Shown here: positions 26,010 to 35,160 of the stretch, one piece after another | How the letters are laid out: every line of letters begins with the position of its first letter | How positions within the stretch are numbered: the stretch's first letter is position 1 | Source: Paraglaciecola sp. L1A13 | Lineage (GTDB): Bacteria; Pseudomonadota; Gammaproteobacteria; Enterobacterales; Alteromonadaceae | NCBI RefSeq assembly: GCF_009796745.1 | Contig: NZ_CP047024.1 | Location: forward strand, 3,844,001 to 3,908,000 | Direction: 5' to 3' | DNA length: 64,000 nucleotides | The notes under the pieces: generated by a model | Databases searched by the model: none | The model's input: the letters and a program-made list of their open reading frames with translations, nothing else | Told to the model about the DNA's origin: nothing | Position numbers and translations under genes: made by a program

Positions 26010-27539
26010 ATGATCTTAACAGAAACACCTAGACGTAAATTAGTCACCCAGTTAGTTACATGGGGACATTGGTTCGCACTTTCCAATATGATACTGGCGA
26101 TTGCTATCGCTAGTGTCTACATATTTAGCTCGCCATCTCCTGAAACTCCTCTGGGAATAATATACCTACTGTCCAACTGGATCAGTCATATTGGATTTCT
26201 GACTTTCTTTGGATTTATCATTCTCATACTCCCTCTTTGTTATCTGGTGCCTAACGCCAGAACGGTCAAAGCGGTCAGTGCAGTTTTAGCTGCCGTTGCC
26301 TTGGCCATGCTGGGGTTTGACGCGTTGCTGTACAACAAATACGGTGTGCATTTAAGCTTTTCAACAGCTCAACTTATTCGCAGCGAGGCAAACAACGCAA
26401 TTACGCTGTTCAGTTGGCAGCAATGGGCGTTCTTTTTCCTTATATTTATATTTTGGTTATCGACGCAACTTGTTTTAGCTAACGCCCTTTGGAAGCGAGT
26501 CGCGCGCTTGCAAAAGCGTAAATTAGCCTTGCCCATTAGCAGTTTTTTTGTCGTTTGCTTTGTTTCAAGCCATGCCCTGCATATCTGGGCAGATGCCAAC
26601 TTATATCACCCTATCGTGCAGCAAGACGACTTGTTCCCTTTATCTTACCCTGCAACGGCAAAAACATTGATGTCACGCTATGACTTACTAGATAAAGAGA
26701 ATTATGAACAACGCCGAGAGTTGCAGTTTGACGACCGAATTAGCCAGATAAACTATCCATTATCGCCTCTCTACTGTTCGGTCTCCGCTCAGAAAAAAGT
26801 CTTGTTGCTGGTTAACAATGACCCAACCGAGCTAACGGCTGAGGCGAAATTGCGCAGCAAAATTATGCATTATGCCGCGCAAGCATCTTTTGCTGACACC
26901 CAACGTAACTATTTATTCGGTCTACCGGCGCTTTATCATCAAGCCCTAAGTAAAAAAACGCCTATCTTATTAGATTTGCCCGCCGCCCTTGGACTACAAG
27001 TCGGTATTTACGCTGGTGACCTCAAAGCGGGCAAGCAAAGTAAGCCGTTTTCGCAAGACTGGGACGGCTTTAAACAGGGTTTAACCTCTGCAACTACAAA
27101 CCTTGCGATCGGCTTCGTCGACACTGAGCAACTCAATAGTTTGATTCTTGACCCGCTTGTTTTACAGCGTTATCAAGTACTGGTGGTAAAAAGCGCTAAA
27201 TCCGGTGAGCATTACCTCTATAGTAATACTGAACTTCATGCAGACTTTTCTAGCAGCGAAGACTTAGCGCCCACCATGCTCAATATGCTAGGTTGCAACG
27301 CACCGACTCAGAATTACAGCACAGGGCGTGATTTAAGTCAGCCTGGGCGTGATTGGTTAGTAACCACACAAGATCGCATGGTAGTCGTTCTGCAAAATGA
27401 CCAGCGCATTGAAGTTTCCAGCAATGGCAGTAGTAAGGTCTATAACGTAATAACGGGTGAAGAGCTTCCAGATGACGCAGACACACGTTTGCTGAGTCAG
27501 GCAATCAAACGCTTGAGTAGCTTCGCAGCTAAAAATTAA
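26010..27539 (+). CDS. yejM: YejM/PbgA/LapC-like inner-membrane protein with degenerate sulfatase-like domain
   Basis: YejM (PbgA, LapC) senses lipopolysaccharide and restrains LpxC degradation through LapB. The 509-residue product has five membrane segments in the first 200 residues, including the DUF3413 region (GHWFALSNMILAIAIASVYI), and conserved PLSYPATAKTLMSRY before the periplasmic domain. E. coli YejM has 586 residues with a sulfatase-fold domain; here that part is shorter, and the strand that normally carries the metal-site Asp reads KKVLLLVNNDPTEL. It looks like a non-catalytic fold, consistent with a sensing rather than enzymatic role. It follows yejL directly and is followed by a strong bidirectional terminator. 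Confidence 0.85.
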   Translation: MILTETPRRKLVTQLVTWGHWFALSNMILAIAIASVYIFSSPSPETPLGIIYLLSNWISHIGFLTFFGFIILILPLCYLVPNARTVKAVSAVLAAVALAMLGFDALLYNKYGVHLSFSTAQLIRSEANNAITLFSWQQWAFFFLIFIFWLSTQLVLANALWKRVARLQKRKLALPISSFFVVCFVSSHALHIWADANLYHPIVQQDDLFPLSYPATAKTLMSRYDLLDKENYEQRRELQFDDRISQINYPLSPLYCSVSAQKKVLLLVNNDPTELTAEAKLRSKIMHYAAQASFADTQRNYLFGLPALYHQALSKKTPILLDLPAALGLQVGIYAGDLKAGKQSKPFSQDWDGFKQGLTSATTNLAIGFVDTEQLNSLILDPLVLQRYQVLVVKSAKSGEHYLYSNTELHADFSSSEDLAPTMLNMLGCNAPTQNYSTGRDLSQPGRDWLVTTQDRMVVVLQNDQRIEVSSNGSSKVYNVITGEELPDDADTRLLSQAIKRLSSFAAKN

Positions 27540-27565
27540 CTCGCTATTGTAGGCACCCCTTACCC

Positions 27566-27605
27566 ACAGACAAAAAAGCCTGCGTCTGCAGGCTTTTTTG
27601 TCTGT
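27566..27605. terminator. Strong bidirectional terminator
   Basis: An 18-bp perfect inverted repeat (ACAGACAAAAAAGCCTGC and its complement) with a four-base loop. The inner GCCTGC/GCAGGC stem is flanked by A6 and T6. It serves the convergent yejM and rlmA genes. Confidence 0.92.
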
Positions 27606-27660
27606 CTTGAAAAATCGAGTAAACTTCGGCTCTTTCGAGCCTACTTTTAAATAGCCATGG

Positions 27661-28527
27661 TTACCTGACGGCAGTTTTACGCAATAACCTTAGTGAAAAA
27701 TGCGCGCTCACGTCACTTAACAAATCTTTAATTCGCTGGGCGTTTTGTACAGAAGTAGACCAATAATAAGGCGTCATCATCAATAAATTCATGCGCATAT
27801 CAGATGTGTCTAAAGTAAAACGAAAAGTGACCGTTTCTTCATGGCACAATTCGAAGCCTTCAGGCACTGGCAGAGCGGGTTTATGTTCCGCTGGGGCAGC
27901 ATAAACACAGGCTTTAAGCTCAGCTAAATGCTCCGCTGCTGGATTAACCTGCAGCCAAACGCCATCATCCTTTAGCACACGTAATATCTCTTGCTCACTG
28001 CTAGGAGCAAACACCTGAATAACACTGTGCTGACTTGCATCAGGTAAAGGAATAGCAAAACTGCTCGCAACACAAAACTCACTAACTGAATACTTTTTGG
28101 CTGCTTTTTGCACTGCAATTTTGGAAATATCAAGACCAGCCCCCTTCGCCACGAACGACTTTTGATCCCCGTTGAGCCTTGTTAGGACATAGTTCAGATA
28201 ATAACCTTCCCCGCAGCCAACATCGAATAGGTTGATCAGGCGTTCTGCCGCTGGACATTCAATATCATTCACCGGCACGGAACCAGAAAACTGCTGCAAC
28301 ACGTCAGCCATACGTTTTGCTAACGGCTGATAATATCCTTGCTCTAAAAAACTACGCCGAGCATTCACCATCTGTTTGTTATCACCTGGCTCTTTGCTGC
28401 GTTTATGTTGAGCAAGTAGTAGGTTTACATACCCTTCTCTCGCCACATCATAAGTATGCCCTGCGGCACATTTATAAGTACGTTCGACTAATGTCAAAGG
28501 CGACTGACAGGCAGGACAAATCCACAT
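27661..28527 (-). CDS. rlmA: 23S rRNA (guanine(745)-N1)-methyltransferase
   Basis: RlmA methylates N1 of G745 in helix 35 of 23S rRNA using S-adenosylmethionine. The 288-residue protein begins with the family's zinc finger (Cys4, Cys7, Cys20, His24 in CPACQ and CAAGHTYD), then REGYVNLLLAQ and GDNKQMVNARRSFLEQGYYQ. The SAM-binding motif LFDVGCGEGYYL and the late motif LLMMTPYYWST are also characteristic. Length is normal. It is convergent with yejM across a terminator. Confidence 0.93.
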   Translation of the reverse strand: MWICPACQSPLTLVERTYKCAAGHTYDVAREGYVNLLLAQHKRSKEPGDNKQMVNARRSFLEQGYYQPLAKRMADVLQQFSGSVPVNDIECPAAERLINLFDVGCGEGYYLNYVLTRLNGDQKSFVAKGAGLDISKIAVQKAAKKYSVSEFCVASSFAIPLPDASQHSVIQVFAPSSEQEILRVLKDDGVWLQVNPAAEHLAELKACVYAAPAEHKPALPVPEGFELCHEETVTFRFTLDTSDMRMNLLMMTPYYWSTSVQNAQRIKDLLSDVSAHFSLRLLRKTAVR

Positions 28528-29079
28528 AAATATTCTCAGCTCACAAAAAAGCGCAGTGTAGCAGAGTTTGCACTGAGTTTGTTTTGCTACCCTCGACGTT
28601 TAACGCTGTTTGCTGCTAAAAAGCTACATTTTTTCAGATATTACGCAAATCGTCGCATTGTGATAAGTTGCGACACTTGAAGGAAATGTACGTTATAAAG
28701 TAAGACCTCATTTAGAGATGAACTCATGGTAAAGAGAACTTTTATATACATGCATAGCTAACAAATAGATTGGCCAAAATGATGAATTCGTTATCCCATT
28801 CGCACATTTTATACATGCTATTATTCAACTTCACTTTGCGCGCAGTCGGTTCGTTATTAGGATTTTGACTAAATATTTACAAGCCGAAATGTCGCCAATG
28901 GCATGTACAGGATGAAAGTATTGCTGGTAAAAATATGAATGAGTGCGTATATCAATTCCATCGACGTAGTTTGCGCTTTGTAGAAATCCTTTTTCTCGTT
29001 TGGTATAAAGCGATTTAATTTGTTACAGCGTTAATTGCCACACAATCACGCAGCTGTTCACTTAATCAGGGAGAGCAAC
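28528..29079. other. Long intergenic region before the transglutaminase-like gene
   Basis: 552 bases without a credible gene. The first part holds an inverted repeat, GTCGCA / TGCGAC (28652-28674, 11-base spacer), whose half-sites resemble those near the Crp/Fnr-type gene. The rest is AT-rich. It probably contains divergent promoters for rlmA and the transglutaminase-like gene. Confidence 0.45.
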
Positions 29080-29922
29080 ATGAATTACAAGATAATCCAT
29101 GAGACGACGTATATATTTGATGATGACGTTTTTTTAGAGCCACATTATTTACGATTTCGTCCCAAGCAAACGGCTTTTATTGAGCTCACCAGTTTTTCTA
29201 TCGCCCTAAAATCCGAACCGGAAGGACATAGCGTGATTGAAGATGAAGAGCATAATACGATAGACTTTTACTGGTTTGAAAAACTAACAACAAGCCTAAC
29301 TATCCATGTACAAAGCTGCTTGCAAACCAAAGAGCATAATCCTTTTAATTTTATTGTTCATCCTGACTCATTTAATACGCTACCGTTTGCCTATTCTGCT
29401 CATCAGCAGCAAATTCTTTTTGCCTCTTTACAGAAACAAGCAATTGCTCAAGAACTGGTTGATTATGCCAATGCGATACTTGATGCCTCACATTTTAATA
29501 CCATCGCTTTTGTCACCAATCTTACGAGCCAAATACACCAAGATTTTATCGTGGAATATCGCGAAGATGGACCACCGTTATCACCCAATAGCACCTTTAA
29601 AATGAAAAGGGGCTCTTGCCGTGACTTATCTTGGATGCAAATTGCTCTGTTGCGAAATTATGGTATTGCCGCGCGTTTCGTCAGCGGATATTTCTATTTT
29701 GATATGGAAAAACCAATCTATGAATTACACGCATGGGTAGAGGTATTTATACCTGGCACTGGCTGGTTAGGGTTTGACCCTAGCCATGGAATATTAACCG
29801 GAAATACGCATTTTGCAGTTGCTTCCAGTGCTATTCCGGAAAACACTATGCCTGTTTCTGGTGGCATTCGGGGCAGTGCAACGTCAAAACTAACGACTAA
29901 TTTAACGATAATAAAGCAGTAG
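29080..29922 (+). CDS. Transglutaminase-like protein of the Anbu/ATP-grasp cluster
   Basis: A 280-residue cytoplasmic protein with an N-terminal beta domain typical of bacterial transglutaminase-like proteins (YKIIHETTYIFDDD, HYLRFRPKQ) and a C-terminal papain-like core. The catalytic triad is visible: Cys180 in KRGSCRDLSWM, His217 in YELHAWVEVF, and Asp233 in LGFDPSHG. Such proteins may cleave or form isopeptide bonds. I chose ATG 29080, with GGGAGAG just upstream, over a TTG 15 codons earlier. The family is one of the constant members of the Anbu/alpha-E/circularly permuted ATP-grasp systems; here it is separated from the others by an MFS gene on the opposite strand. Confidence 0.88.
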   Translation: MNYKIIHETTYIFDDDVFLEPHYLRFRPKQTAFIELTSFSIALKSEPEGHSVIEDEEHNTIDFYWFEKLTTSLTIHVQSCLQTKEHNPFNFIVHPDSFNTLPFAYSAHQQQILFASLQKQAIAQELVDYANAILDASHFNTIAFVTNLTSQIHQDFIVEYREDGPPLSPNSTFKMKRGSCRDLSWMQIALLRNYGIAARFVSGYFYFDMEKPIYELHAWVEVFIPGTGWLGFDPSHGILTGNTHFAVASSAIPENTMPVSGGIRGSATSKLTTNLTIIKQ

Positions 29923-30174
29923 TTTGTAGATTCGATTTTAGCTGTATATTTACTCACAGAGACACTATCACCCATGTAGCGTGCCCTAGCGATACTCAGA
30001 CCCATGCAGCTATCTACTTACGAAGTGCATTAAACGCTCGCGCTTAGTGTCAGAAACTTCTACCACGTGCCCTACATCGGTCGCGGTGCCGTTAAAGCAG
30101 TTTTATTGCAATAACCTGAGTAAATTAAATCTAACGTTTTCGTCTTTACCCCAAAGCGCCAGTTCATAAATAAA

Positions 30175-31362
30175 CTAGTTATTTTGACTGGCAATATGCT
30201 GTTTAACGAAACGACTGTAAGCCCATATCATCCCCCATAACCACGCGCCGCCAATGGGGATCATCCAAAATGCGGTGGTAAGTGGCGCAAAGTGCGCCCA
30301 CAGACCTGTGCCGAATGAGGCAACTTGAACCCCAATCGATGAACCAATAACACACAAGCCAGAAATAACCGGCCCTTTATCACTGTCCACATCCATAGCT
30401 GCTGAGAGCATCAGTGGGAATATGCCACCAAGGCCTAAACCCAGCATAAAGTTGCCCCAAGACATCACCACAGGATCAACCGTTAGCTTAACCATAAAGC
30501 TACCCACGACCATGATAGTGGCTAAAATGAGCATTAACCTGTGGCTAGATAACCAGCGCAACAACAAAGCGAATATCAACCGACTAACCACCATACCAGC
30601 GGTGAAAAAAGCGAACACTAATCGTGACTGCTCACCACTCAAACCAAGGCCGTTCTGCGCATAGCTCACAAACCAGTTAGCATTACCAAATTCAACCATA
30701 CCGTAACCGAAGGCAGCTAACGCCAAGAATATAAATACCGGACGGCGAATAATGTCACTATAGGCTAGGCTTTTACGATTTTTAGACGAATCTTCGGGCG
30801 TAATCAGTTTCTTGCCTTGATGAGCAACACGCCAAGTATAAGCAGCTAAAACCAACAAGCCTAAAGCTAATATACGTAAAGGCCATCGCCAATCATGCTC
30901 AATTAAGTACAGTCCAGACACATAAAATGGCGCAGCCAAAGTACCGACGCTAAACATAAAATCCATGAATCCCATCATGGCTGAACGACGCTCGGCGTGT
31001 AGTCGGGCAATAACGGTATGCCCTATGGTAAATAAACTTGAACTGAAAATACCTAGAACCAAGGCACCAATGAGTAACCAAATCCAGTGTTGCACAAACG
31101 ATATCGCTATCAGCAATCCCATGACGCACATCAGCAGGACAGCAAATAAAGACATAAAATCAAATTTTTGTGCGTACTTCCCGCCTATAATTGCACCTAA
31201 AATCATGCCTACTGATATCAACGTAAAAAATGCCCCGCTGATCACCTCGCTCATGGCCAAACTTTTGGCTAGGTCAGGAAGTAGTATTCCCCATAATATA
31301 AACACCATTCCAAGAAAGAAAAAACCAGCAAATATGACAGATGTAGCAGCACGGCGATCCAT
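30175..31362 (-). CDS. MFS transporter
   Basis: The 395-residue protein has twelve predicted membrane segments in two six-helix halves separated by a basic loop (TPEDSSKNRKSL). The first half has GMILGAIIGGKYAQKFDF, a variant of the MFS loop 2-3 motif. I cannot name a substrate; sugar or drug/H+ families are possible. The ATG at 31362 has a GGAGGG ribosome site, better than the upstream alternative at 31398. It lies within the Anbu cluster on the opposite strand, so it could export or import the small molecule or peptide handled there, but that is only a positional hint. Confidence 0.8.
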   Translation of the reverse strand: MDRRAATSVIFAGFFFLGMVFILWGILLPDLAKSLAMSEVISGAFFTLISVGMILGAIIGGKYAQKFDFMSLFAVLLMCVMGLLIAISFVQHWIWLLIGALVLGIFSSSLFTIGHTVIARLHAERRSAMMGFMDFMFSVGTLAAPFYVSGLYLIEHDWRWPLRILALGLLVLAAYTWRVAHQGKKLITPEDSSKNRKSLAYSDIIRRPVFIFLALAAFGYGMVEFGNANWFVSYAQNGLGLSGEQSRLVFAFFTAGMVVSRLIFALLLRWLSSHRLMLILATIMVVGSFMVKLTVDPVVMSWGNFMLGLGLGGIFPLMLSAAMDVDSDKGPVISGLCVIGSSIGVQVASFGTGLWAHFAPLTTAFWMIPIGGAWLWGMIWAYSRFVKQHIASQNN

Positions 31363-31722
31363 AGACCCTCCAATTTTAAATGAATAGGGAAACAGCAATT
31401 GAAAATAACCTATGACCTAGGCTTAACGTGCTATCAATGGCGCAAGGTAACCAACTTATAGTCCCTAGTGCAATGCTAATTTTTTATAATTCGTTTGATT
31501 CTTTTGATAACAGCAATTTCGTAAAATACCATTAACCACATATCCACAAATATCTTATATTTTCTAACAATGGGAGTGAGTAAAGATTTATCACAAGGAC
31601 ATTTAACATCGACTTAAAAAATTAAATTATGACAGGCGAGTTTATTATTAGGATAAACCCACGAGCTTGTTACAATCGAGTATCGTCCACATTGCCTGTG
31701 GCGAAATACTAGGAGCACCCGC
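31363..31722. other. Divergent promoter region
   Basis: 360 bases between the divergent MFS and metallopeptidase genes. Apart from the GGAGGG site of the MFS gene and AGGAG before the TTG of the metallopeptidase gene, I see no defined feature. It is AT-rich, particularly 31480-31630. Confidence 0.45.
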
Positions 31723-32805
31723 TTGAAAACTTTTACCTGCCAGTGTGCCAACACATTGCATTTCACCAATTCTAAATGTGTAGCATGTGGCCTCATGCTT
31801 GGCTTTGTTCCCGATGAAGTTAAATTAAGTGCTTTTACCACAAACCAATACGGTAATTTGCAAGCATCTTGTAATGGTAAGACATACCGCAAGTGTAAAA
31901 ATTACTCTCAGTACGATGTATGCAATTGGATGGTAAGTTATGACGACAATCATGAATACTGTCTATCATGTCGTCTCAATGAAACCATTCCAAATCTCGA
32001 TGATCCCGAAAACGTTACACTTTGGTTTAGATTAGAACAAGCCAAGCGCCGTTTGCTGTATAGCTTAATGACTCTCGGTTTGCCAATTGACGGTAAAGCA
32101 ACAAATAACCCTTCAGGTCTTAATTTCTCTTTTCTTCGGGACGAGGTGGAAGATCAATATGGAAATGAACTCACCGTAAAAAATTTTGTAACCACCGGAC
32201 ACGCGAGCGGGCTTATCACTATCAATATTAATGAGGCTGACCACAGTGCCCGCATCGATATGCGCGAAAAAATGGGTGAGCGTTACAGAACATTAGTAGG
32301 CCATTTCAGGCACGAATCAGGTCATTATTATTGGGATAAGTTAATTGCCCAGAGTGACAAAATTGACGAATTCAGAAGACTTTTTGGAGACGAACGTCTA
32401 GGTTACGTTGAAGCTATGCAGGACTATTATCGCGATGGGCCAAGTCAGAATTGGCAAACAGTGTGGATCAGCGCTTATGCGAGTATGCATCCCTGGGAAG
32501 ACTGGGCCGAAACTTGGGCTCATTACCTTCATATGATCGATACACTTGAAACGGCCAATGATTATGATTTCTCGATAGCGGGCAATAAAATAGCTAGCCC
32601 CATACCTGACAGTCAACCCCACGATCAAGTCTATGTCGCATCTAGTTTCACTCATCTATTTGATAATTGGTGCCAACTCACCAAAGCATTAAATGGCTTG
32701 AATCGCAGCATGGGGTTAGACGACGCTTATCCGTTTATTATATCCATTACCGCATTAGACAAGCTTCGATTTGTGCACGAGGTTATAGCGGACAAATCGC
32801 ACTAA
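31723..32805 (+). CDS. Putative zinc-binding metallopeptidase with N-terminal zinc ribbons
   Basis: The 360-residue protein starts with cysteine pairs that form zinc ribbons: CQC at 6-8 with CVAC at 19-22, and further Cys at 50, 58, 67, 80 and 83 (CLSC). The C-terminal half has the gluzincin motif in GHFRHESGHYYWD, giving HExxH at 197-201, with a second ligand probably in EDWAETWAHYLHM. This layout matches the family called putative zinc-binding metallopeptidase (Peptidase_Mx type). The start is a TTG with AGGAG nine bases upstream. Its last four bases overlap the end of the convergent anbu gene. The location inside the Anbu cluster suggests it processes or removes the product of that system. 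Confidence 0.82.
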   Translation: MKTFTCQCANTLHFTNSKCVACGLMLGFVPDEVKLSAFTTNQYGNLQASCNGKTYRKCKNYSQYDVCNWMVSYDDNHEYCLSCRLNETIPNLDDPENVTLWFRLEQAKRRLLYSLMTLGLPIDGKATNNPSGLNFSFLRDEVEDQYGNELTVKNFVTTGHASGLITININEADHSARIDMREKMGERYRTLVGHFRHESGHYYWDKLIAQSDKIDEFRRLFGDERLGYVEAMQDYYRDGPSQNWQTVWISAYASMHPWEDWAETWAHYLHMIDTLETANDYDFSIAGNKIASPIPDSQPHDQVYVASSFTHLFDNWCQLTKALNGLNRSMGLDDAYPFIISITALDKLRFVHEVIADKSH

Positions 32806-33545
32806 GCGTTGTATTTATCCCAATCTAATCTCGGTAGTTGATTAAAAGCTGATTTCATCCCTTCGTTCCATTGGTTTTGCAAAGATTGAAAATCACTACT
32901 ATTAGCACTTAACACTATATGTGCTGGGTCTTGTATTACATCTTTCTTATGCAGTGCCAATTCAATTGGTGGCCCAACAGACACATTGCTTCGCATGGTA
33001 GAGTCTAGCGATATAGCCGCACAGCGGGCCGCATCTGACAGCGATAGTTCTGCGCTAATAATCCTATCCAGAATGGGCTTGCCATATTTACTCTCGCCTA
33101 TTTGCAAATATGGCGTCTCAGCTGACGCTGAAATAAAATTTCCCTGCGGGTAAATCAGAAAAATTTCACATGCTTGTCCTTCAATCTGCCCCCCTAAAAT
33201 AAAACTAGACTCAGTGCTAGCGTTTGATTTTTCAATCGCCTTCGCATGCAAGCGCTGCTCACTTTGGCTTAGCTTCCCTATGTACTGGGCGACTTCATGT
33301 AAGTATTGTCCCTGACTAATATCAAACTCCGCATTGGGATCATTTAAGTCGCGCTTAATGCCGTTTACTACCGCTTGCGACGTAGCCAAGCTACCGGATG
33401 TCAGCAAGACTAAGACACGATTATTATCAAAAACAAAGCGTGTCATCTTACTGTAGGTTGCAACATAGTCCACACCTGCATTGGTGCGTGAATCTGAGGC
33501 AAAGACCAGCCCGTCGTCCACACTTATTGCTAAACAATATGTCAT
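32802..33545 (-). CDS. Anbu, proteasome-like Ntn-hydrolase
   Basis: Anbu (ancestral beta subunit) is a bacterial relative of the proteasome beta subunit and HslV; known members assemble into open helical or ring-like oligomers. The 247-residue product starts MTYCLAI, so removal of Met exposes the catalytic Thr1; the partner residues Asp17 (FASDSR) and Lys32 (YSKMTRF), in mature numbering, are present, as are SGSLATSQ and ERLHAKAIE. It lacks a propeptide. The gene is divergent from the ATP-grasp/alpha-E pair and convergent, with a four-base overlap, with the zinc metallopeptidase gene. Its physiological substrate is not known. Confidence 0.92.
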   Translation of the reverse strand: MTYCLAISVDDGLVFASDSRTNAGVDYVATYSKMTRFVFDNNRVLVLLTSGSLATSQAVVNGIKRDLNDPNAEFDISQGQYLHEVAQYIGKLSQSEQRLHAKAIEKSNASTESSFILGGQIEGQACEIFLIYPQGNFISASAETPYLQIGESKYGKPILDRIISAELSLSDAARCAAISLDSTMRSNVSVGPPIELALHKKDVIQDPAHIVLSANSSDFQSLQNQWNEGMKSAFNQLPRLDWDKYNA

Positions 33546-33704
33546 TTAATTCTATCCAAAATTTGCGCAAAGGAACGTTGCTATCACAATGTTTTTACTG
33601 CTATTGATTTGAATTCAACAGGTCGAAAACGTCAAGAGTTTTTGTTCCATATATTAACTTAATCCGTATACTAAATAAGCAGCTAACATGATGGAGAGCT
33701 ATCT

Positions 33705-35159
33705 ATGCCGATTGATTGGAATAAATACGACACAGGACCATTTTACGATGAGTTAGTTAAAAATCCTGGCGAGCCAAGGGCATATGCAAAGGATTTGTGT
33801 GACTACATACAAGACCTTTCAGATGCCGAGCTACAAGAATATAAAGCCGCAGCTGAATCAGCCATTAAAGTAATGGGAATTACATTTCGCGTTTACAATG
33901 ATGAAGAAGGCTCTATTGATAGAGTTTGGCCCTTTGACATAGTCCCCCGCCTGATTGAACTCAAAGAATGGCAGCAAATTGAAAAAGGGCTAAAACAACG
34001 AGTAAAAGCGTTGAACATGTTCATCGACGATTTGTATAACGAGCAAAAAATCATTGAAGACGGTATTTTTCCCCAGGATTTATTAACCCATTCAAAAAAT
34101 TTCTTACCCGAGTGTAAGGGCTTTAGTCCACCATTAGGGATCTGGGCTCATATTTGTGGTTCAGATTTAGTACGCGATCAAACTGGCACTGTATATGTTT
34201 TAGAAGATAATTTACGCGTCCCCTCCGGCGTATCTTATATGCTCGAAAACAGACATGTTATGAAACGTGTTTTCCCTGAGATGTTCAGTAAATATGATAT
34301 TTTACCGGTAGATAACTACCCTTCTGACCTATACGACATGTTGGCAACACTTTCGCCGCGAGATATTCCAGAGCCTGAGATAGTGGTGTTAACCCCAGGT
34401 ATCTATAATTCAGCCTATTTTGAACATGCTTACCTAGCCCAACAGATGGGTGCCGAATTAGTAGTTGGCGATGATTTAGTTGTCGATGACGATAATTGTG
34501 TTTACATGCGAACCATCAATGGACTGAGCAGAGTTGACGTCATTTATCGCCGCATAGATGACGCATTTATCGATCCCGAAGTATTCAATCCCGAATCTAC
34601 ACTAGGTGTTACGGGGTTAATGAGAGCATGGAAAGCAGGCAATGTAGCATTAGCCAATGCACCAGGCTCAGGCGTAGCAGATGACAAGGTTGTGTATAGC
34701 TACGTGCCACAAATTATCGAATATTACCTCAACGAAAAACCTTTACTATCTAACGTTCCGACCTACCGATGCGTTAACCCTGAAGAGAAAGAGTATGTGC
34801 TGGCTAATATTGAAAAAATGGTAGTCAAACCGGCCAACGAATCTGGCGGTTACGGTATGTTAATTGGCCCCCATGCTAGCGCAAAAGAGCACGAGGAATT
34901 TCGTCAACTCATAAAAGATGACCCTAGAAACTATGTTGCTCAACCCATGTTGCTGCTCTCTACAGCCCCAACCATAGTGGGAAACGAGGTCGAAGGCAGA
35001 CACTTGGATTTACGTCCTTTTATCCTCAGCGGCCAAGATGTTCGCGTAACTATGGGTGGCTTAACCCGCGTTGCATTAGTTAAGGGTTCCACCGTGGTCA
35101 ACTCATCACAAGGTGGTGGTAGTAAAGACACTTGGATTGTTGATATGGAGGGCAGTTAA
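33705..35159 (+). CDS. Circularly permuted type-2 ATP-grasp protein
   Basis: The 484-residue protein belongs to the circularly permuted ATP-grasp family (DUF404/DUF407), predicted peptide ligases that join an amino group to a carboxylate using ATP. Visible features are the N-terminal GITFRVYNDEEG and PFDIVPRLI, the central VLEDNLRVPSGVSYMLENR, and the metal- and ATP-binding segments VVKPANESGGYGMLIG and LDLRPFILSG. Length is usual. It is the first of two coupled genes: the alpha-E start follows its stop by one base. Members of this family are found with Anbu, alpha-E and transglutaminase genes in many proteobacteria and are proposed to make a peptide tag or small peptide; none has a proven product that I can name. 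Confidence 0.93.
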   Translation: MPIDWNKYDTGPFYDELVKNPGEPRAYAKDLCDYIQDLSDAELQEYKAAAESAIKVMGITFRVYNDEEGSIDRVWPFDIVPRLIELKEWQQIEKGLKQRVKALNMFIDDLYNEQKIIEDGIFPQDLLTHSKNFLPECKGFSPPLGIWAHICGSDLVRDQTGTVYVLEDNLRVPSGVSYMLENRHVMKRVFPEMFSKYDILPVDNYPSDLYDMLATLSPRDIPEPEIVVLTPGIYNSAYFEHAYLAQQMGAELVVGDDLVVDDDNCVYMRTINGLSRVDVIYRRIDDAFIDPEVFNPESTLGVTGLMRAWKAGNVALANAPGSGVADDKVVYSYVPQIIEYYLNEKPLLSNVPTYRCVNPEEKEYVLANIEKMVVKPANESGGYGMLIGPHASAKEHEEFRQLIKDDPRNYVAQPMLLLSTAPTIVGNEVEGRHLDLRPFILSGQDVRVTMGGLTRVALVKGSTVVNSSQGGGSKDTWIVDMEGS

Positions 35160-35160
35160 T

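Noticed and set aside
28652..28674. Inverted repeat GTCGCA / TGCGAC as an operator of the Crp/Fnr-type regulator
   Set aside because: The 11-base spacing does not match the 6-base spacing of the other candidate, so only a chance resemblance can be claimed.
35113..35160. Upstream extension of the alpha-E gene
   Set aside because: It overlaps the ATP-grasp gene in another frame, and the family start MLSRVASN fits the ATG at 35161.
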